Positions 5,008 through 7,027 of a stretch of DNA of 7,027 bases are shown here, piece by piece. Source of the stretch: Clostridiales bacterium (GTDB lineage Bacteria > Bacillota > Clostridia > WRLR01); assembly GCA_031287655.1 (NCBI GenBank), contig JAITSR010000416.1, positions 1 to 7,027 of the forward strand. Reading direction: 5' to 3'. Under the pieces are notes generated by a model, which saw nothing but the letters and a program-made list of their open reading frames with translations, did no database searches and was not told the DNA's origin. The first letter of the stretch is position 1, and the number at the start of each line of letters is the position of its first letter. Made by a program: the position numbers and the translations under genes.

Positions 5008-5802
5008 TCACGGAAGTGTAATGGCTTCGTGGTGGCCGCCGCCGTGATGACCCATATCGGAATCAGGCCCGCCCGAAGCTTGCCGCCCGCCGCTTTCGAT
5101 TTCACCCGCACCGCCGTGATGTTCCCGCGTAAGTCCACGGATTTCACCGATCGAGTGATCGCGGCAGGAATCTACCGTGGCTGCGGGGTCAACCTTTTGC
5201 AATGCGAGAATGGCGAGATATTTTGCCGGGCTGACGTCCTGCCCGCGCGCTTCGATTCGCACTTCCGCGCTCACGGGGAAAACCTCGGCCCGCGGCGCGA
5301 TGTGATGCTCCGAAACCGCCGCCGCCATACTGGATTCAACGCTGATAAGCATTTGGTTTTCTTCGTCGATATTGTCAGTCTGCAGCGTGACGGAAATCAT
5401 GGCTTCGTCCCGCAAATATCCGCCGCCGACAGCCGCGTCCACGATGAGCCGCGTCGCGTCTTGATAGGTTTTGTATTTTAAATTCGCTTCCGAAAGGATT
5501 TGTTCGCCCTCGCGATTGTAGGCGTGTGCTTCAATCACGCTGCCAAAGCGATTGACGGAAAGCTCTATGGACGGGTTGATGTCAAAATCCAGAAAAGCCG
5601 TCGGTGTAAAATAGCTGATATAAGAGAGCGCGCCAAAGAAAAACAGGACGGCGAAAGCCGCTGACGCAAATGCGATTCTTTTACCCGCCGGACGTTTTTT
5701 CGCCGACGCTTTTTGAATTTCAGCTTGCATAAAACGCGTTGTGCCTGCCTTGAGAGCGTCCTCGGCGCGTATGGCGGAAAACGCGTCTTTTATCCTATTC
5801 AT
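5008..5802 (-). CDS. RsgI-like membrane anti-sigma factor with His-rich tail
   Basis: A 264-residue single-pass membrane protein. Residues 1-41 (MNRIKDAFSAIRAEDALK...) are a charged cytoplasmic segment, expected to bind the sigma factor. Residues 42-62 are hydrophobic. After the membrane comes FTPTAFLDFDINPSIEL (65-81), then SVNRFGSVIEAHAYNREGE, the conserved extracytoplasmic core of RsgI-type anti-sigma factors. It includes the Asn-Pro pair N76-P77 at which RsgI proteins are reported to self-cleave. A helical segment, SPAKYLAILALQKVDP (191-206), resembles related clostridial proteins. The last 37 residues are Gly/His-rich, with HH pairs at 228-229, 252-253 and 257-258. The ATG at 5802 is chosen because GGAGGTGA (5811-5818) lies 8 nt upstream; an in-frame GTG at 5814 falls inside that site. 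The gene overlaps the sigma gene by 8 nt, implying translational coupling and stoichiometric expression. Confidence 0.85.
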   Translation of the reverse strand: MNRIKDAFSAIRAEDALKAGTTRFMQAEIQKASAKKRPAGKRIAFASAAFAVLFFFGALSYISYFTPTAFLDFDINPSIELSVNRFGSVIEAHAYNREGEQILSEANLKYKTYQDATRLIVDAAVGGGYLRDEAMISVTLQTDNIDEENQMLISVESSMAAAVSEHHIAPRAEVFPVSAEVRIEARGQDVSPAKYLAILALQKVDPAATVDSCRDHSIGEIRGLTREHHGGAGEIESGGRQASGGPDSDMGHHGGGHHEAITLP

Positions 5803-6283
5803 CCGCGAAATCACCTCCGAGAGCGTCTTTCAATTTCGCCTTTGCCCGCGAGAGCCAAGTGTACACCGTATTTTCATTTTTACCGAGCAAGCTTGCGATT
5901 TCTACCGCCGAATACCCCTCGTAGTAGAAAAGATAGACGACGTTCCTGTATTTTTCCGGCAAGGCGAGAACCGCGTCCAAGACCGCCCGGCCGCTATCCG
6001 GCATGTTATAAGACGGTTCTGAGTCCAGCGCCTCCAAAGATAAAACCTTACGCCGAAAAAAATTTTTGTATACGTCTTTACAGGCGTTGACCGCGACACG
6101 AATCAGCCACGCCTTTTCGTGTTCGCCGCTCTCGAAAGGCGCGGCTCGCAGGACGTATTTCAGAAATGTTTCCTGAAACACGTCCTCCGCGTCGCTGTGG
6201 TTTTTTAAGTGTAAAAAACAGATGCGGCGCACCGTGTCGGCGTATAACTCTACCGCGCGGCGCGCCTCGGCTTCGCTTTTCAT
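5795..6283 (-). CDS. ECF-type sigma-70 family RNA polymerase sigma factor
   Basis: A 162-residue sigma factor with only regions 2 and 4, the ECF layout. Region 2 includes the HSDAEDVFQETFLKYV core-binding helix (29-44) and AWLIRVAVNACKDVYKN (58-74), which contacts the -10 element. A short linker follows. Region 4 is LPEKYRNVVYLFYYEGYSAVEIASLLG (108-134) and then NENTVYTWLSRAKAKLKDAL, a helix-turn-helix for the -35 element. The ATG at 6283 is chosen over longer in-frame extensions because family homology begins here and AGAGGCG (6290-6296) lies 6 nt upstream; the extension would run into the preceding gene. It starts 11 nt after the Cys/His-rich gene ends and shares 8 nt with the anti-sigma gene. 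It should redirect RNA polymerase to a small regulon that includes this operon. Confidence 0.93.
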   Translation of the reverse strand: MKSEAEARRAVELYADTVRRICFLHLKNHSDAEDVFQETFLKYVLRAAPFESGEHEKAWLIRVAVNACKDVYKNFFRRKVLSLEALDSEPSYNMPDSGRAVLDAVLALPEKYRNVVYLFYYEGYSAVEIASLLGKNENTVYTWLSRAKAKLKDALGGDFADE

Positions 6284-6294
6284 GGAAAACGCCT

Positions 6295-6636
6295 CTAATG
6301 GCAGCGATGATTCCCCGTCGCAAGGTTGTGACGATGCCCGTCGTTTGCGGTGTGGCTGAAACAATACGCCCCGTCGTGTTCGTGGTATCCGACGAGCGCG
6401 CAATCGGTCACGGCGCAGTAATCGTGGTAGTCGTGACCGTCGCCGTAATAATGGGCCGTGTAATATGCGCCGCTGTGCGTGTGCCGTCCTGTCTTGACAC
6501 AGCTTTCAACCTTGCAGACCGCGTAGGCCGCCGCCGCGCCGCCTTGATGTCCGTGGGCGAAAGCCGCCGTCGCGCCGAACGCGGTGGTCATAACCGCGAC
6601 GGCTGCTATTGCGATAAATCTTTTCATGAATTTCAT
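6295..6636 (-). CDS. Exported Cys/His-rich protein with two 33-residue repeats, putative metal binder
   Basis: A 113-residue secreted protein. Residues 1-27 form a signal peptide (KR, a hydrophobic core, then AFA before H28 as a signal peptidase I site). The mature part has two tandem repeats in exact 33-residue register: C41/C74, C46/C79, H52/H85, H54/H87, H62/H95, D66-G67-H68/D99-G100-H101. The consensus is C-x4-C-x5-H-x-H-x3-AY-x3-H-x3-DGH. A third partial set, H110, C112, H113, closes the protein. About a fifth of the mature chain is His or Cys, suggesting Zn, Cu or Ni binding, which is inferred. Repeat proteins of this look occur in other Clostridia, without known function to my knowledge. 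AGGAGG (6644-6649) precedes the ATG by 7 nt. It is the first gene of the sigma/anti-sigma operon, so it is likely a sensor component or a main regulon product. Confidence 0.85.
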   Translation of the reverse strand: MKFMKRFIAIAAVAVMTTAFGATAAFAHGHQGGAAAAYAVCKVESCVKTGRHTHSGAYYTAHYYGDGHDYHDYCAVTDCALVGYHEHDGAYCFSHTANDGHRHNLATGNHRCH

Positions 6637-6700
6637 AAGTTGCCCTCCTAAACGTTGGTGTTTTGAATCCGAAGCCGCGTCTGTTTTCGCATCTGCATTG

Positions 6701-6729
6701 AATACGATTGAGCCGCCTCAAACCTTTCA
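6701..6729 (-). promoter_or_regulatory. Candidate ECF-sigma autoregulatory promoter
   Basis: On the minus strand TGAAAGGTTT (-35; core TGAAAG 6724-6729) lies 17 bp before CGTATT (6701-6706). This resembles the TGAAAC-n-TTT ... CGT(A/C) promoters of Bacillus ECF sigma factors, with one mismatch in the -35 element. No good sigma-A pair is seen in the same interval. It would give a leader of about 60 nt ahead of the Cys/His-rich gene. The spacer holds a small inverted repeat, TTGAG-CCGC-CTCAA (6708-6721). Confidence 0.5.
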
Positions 6730-6767
6730 CCATTCCAAAAAATATTTTGGCGCAATGTGAATACTTT

Positions 6768-6783
6768 TTAGGCCGCAGCCTAA
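6768..6783. repeat. Small inverted repeat TTAGGC/GCCTAA
   Basis: Six-bp arms (6768-6773 and 6778-6783) surround a 4-nt loop. A second short one, CCAAAA-AATA-TTTTGG, lies at 6735-6750. Neither is followed by a T-run on the minus strand, so they are not clear terminators. They sit upstream of the ECF-like promoter and may be operators or chance. Confidence 0.3.
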
Positions 6784-6885
6784 TTCTGTCAGCGAGTATT
6801 CTACACGCGGCGGGGCTTTCATGCGGCTGCTTTACATCCAGTCCCCACTTAACGCAAAAATTCTTCTGCGTCGATAGACCGGAAT

Positions 6886-7026
6886 TTACATTCTAAAATC
6901 CATCTGCACCAATTTTTTCCCATTCGGTAACGGCTGTTCAATTTGCGCTGTCAGGGAATAGCCAAGTGTTCGTAATATGTCAGACAGTTCATCTTTCTGT
7001 ATTTGACGATGCACCTCGTTTAACTT
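6886..7026 (-). CDS. 3' end of an unidentified gene, cut by the window edge
   Basis: An open minus-strand frame enters from the right edge and gives 46 residues (KLNEVHRQIQKDELSDILRT, then LGYSLTAQIEQPLPNGKKLV, then QMDFRM) before TAA at 6886-6888. The composition is ordinary for a soluble protein: an amphipathic helix followed by a probable beta hairpin. The other two minus-strand frames hit stops quickly. I do not recognise the family. It is in the same direction as the sigma operon but about 250 nt upstream, with a promoter between, so it is probably a separate unit. It is fairly A+T-rich, like the GNAT pair. Confidence 0.55.
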   Translation of the reverse strand, partial: KLNEVHRQIQKDELSDILRTLGYSLTAQIEQPLPNGKKLVQMDFRM

Positions 7027-7027
7027 G

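Noticed and set aside
4124..5047. Long plus-strand open frame of 307 codons opposite the reductase
   Set aside because: It lies antisense to a gene with all catalytic and iron-sulfur residues intact. Its translation is Arg/Asp/Val-rich shadow composition with no domain, and it runs out past the reductase promoter.
4795..5481. Plus-strand open frame of 228 codons across the reductase promoter and anti-sigma gene
   Set aside because: It spans two unrelated minus-strand genes and the promoter between them, has no ribosome binding site and no recognisable protein pattern.
6284..6403. Forty-residue N-terminal extension of the sigma factor frame
   Set aside because: It would overlap the Cys/His-rich gene by over 100 nt and has Arg-rich shadow composition. 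ATG 6283 has its own Shine-Dalgarno sequence and matches the family start.

Overview
The window looks like a piece of chromosome from a moderately GC-rich member of the Clostridia (Bacillota). The basis is AGGAGG-type ribosome binding sites, sigma-A-like promoters with 17-bp spacers, a tRNA with no encoded CCA, and protein types common in that class: an RsgI-like anti-sigma factor, an aldo/keto reductase with a ferredoxin tail, and a GT4 glycolipid-type glycosyltransferase. The assignment is by resemblance only.

Layout, left to right. Positions 1-323 hold no convincing gene; they contain a cluster of inverted repeats (4-154) and an in-register array of nine heptamers (241-303). A GT4 glycosyltransferase lies on the minus strand (324-1547) with a good promoter at 1588-1616. 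The gap 1548-1847 carries that promoter, an 11-nt degenerate tandem repeat (1649-1733) and a divergent consensus promoter (1750-1778) for tRNA-Ser(GCU) at 1848-1936, which is followed by a strong terminator. A VOC/glyoxalase-fold gene (2075-2455) follows, preceded by a 14-bp direct repeat and trailed by a second patch of GCGT-type repeats. Next comes a more A+T-rich pair on the plus strand: a small unknown protein (2510-2767) and a GNAT acetyltransferase (2786-3664). These converge with a minus-strand aldo/keto reductase carrying two 4Fe-4S motifs (3773-4885).

The most interesting region is 5008-6636, a compact minus-strand operon. It is transcribed in the order: exported Cys/His-rich protein with two exact-period 33-residue repeats, ECF-type sigma factor, membrane RsgI-like anti-sigma factor with a His-rich C-terminal tail. 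The last two genes overlap by 8 nt, and an ECF-like promoter sits in front of the first gene. The likely logic is an autoregulated envelope-signalling switch: the anti-sigma holds the sigma factor at the membrane, an external cue (plausibly a metal ion, given the His-rich ectodomain and exported partner) releases it, and the sigma factor activates its own operon. The metal idea is inference. At the right edge, the 3' end of an unidentified gene enters on the minus strand (6886-7026).
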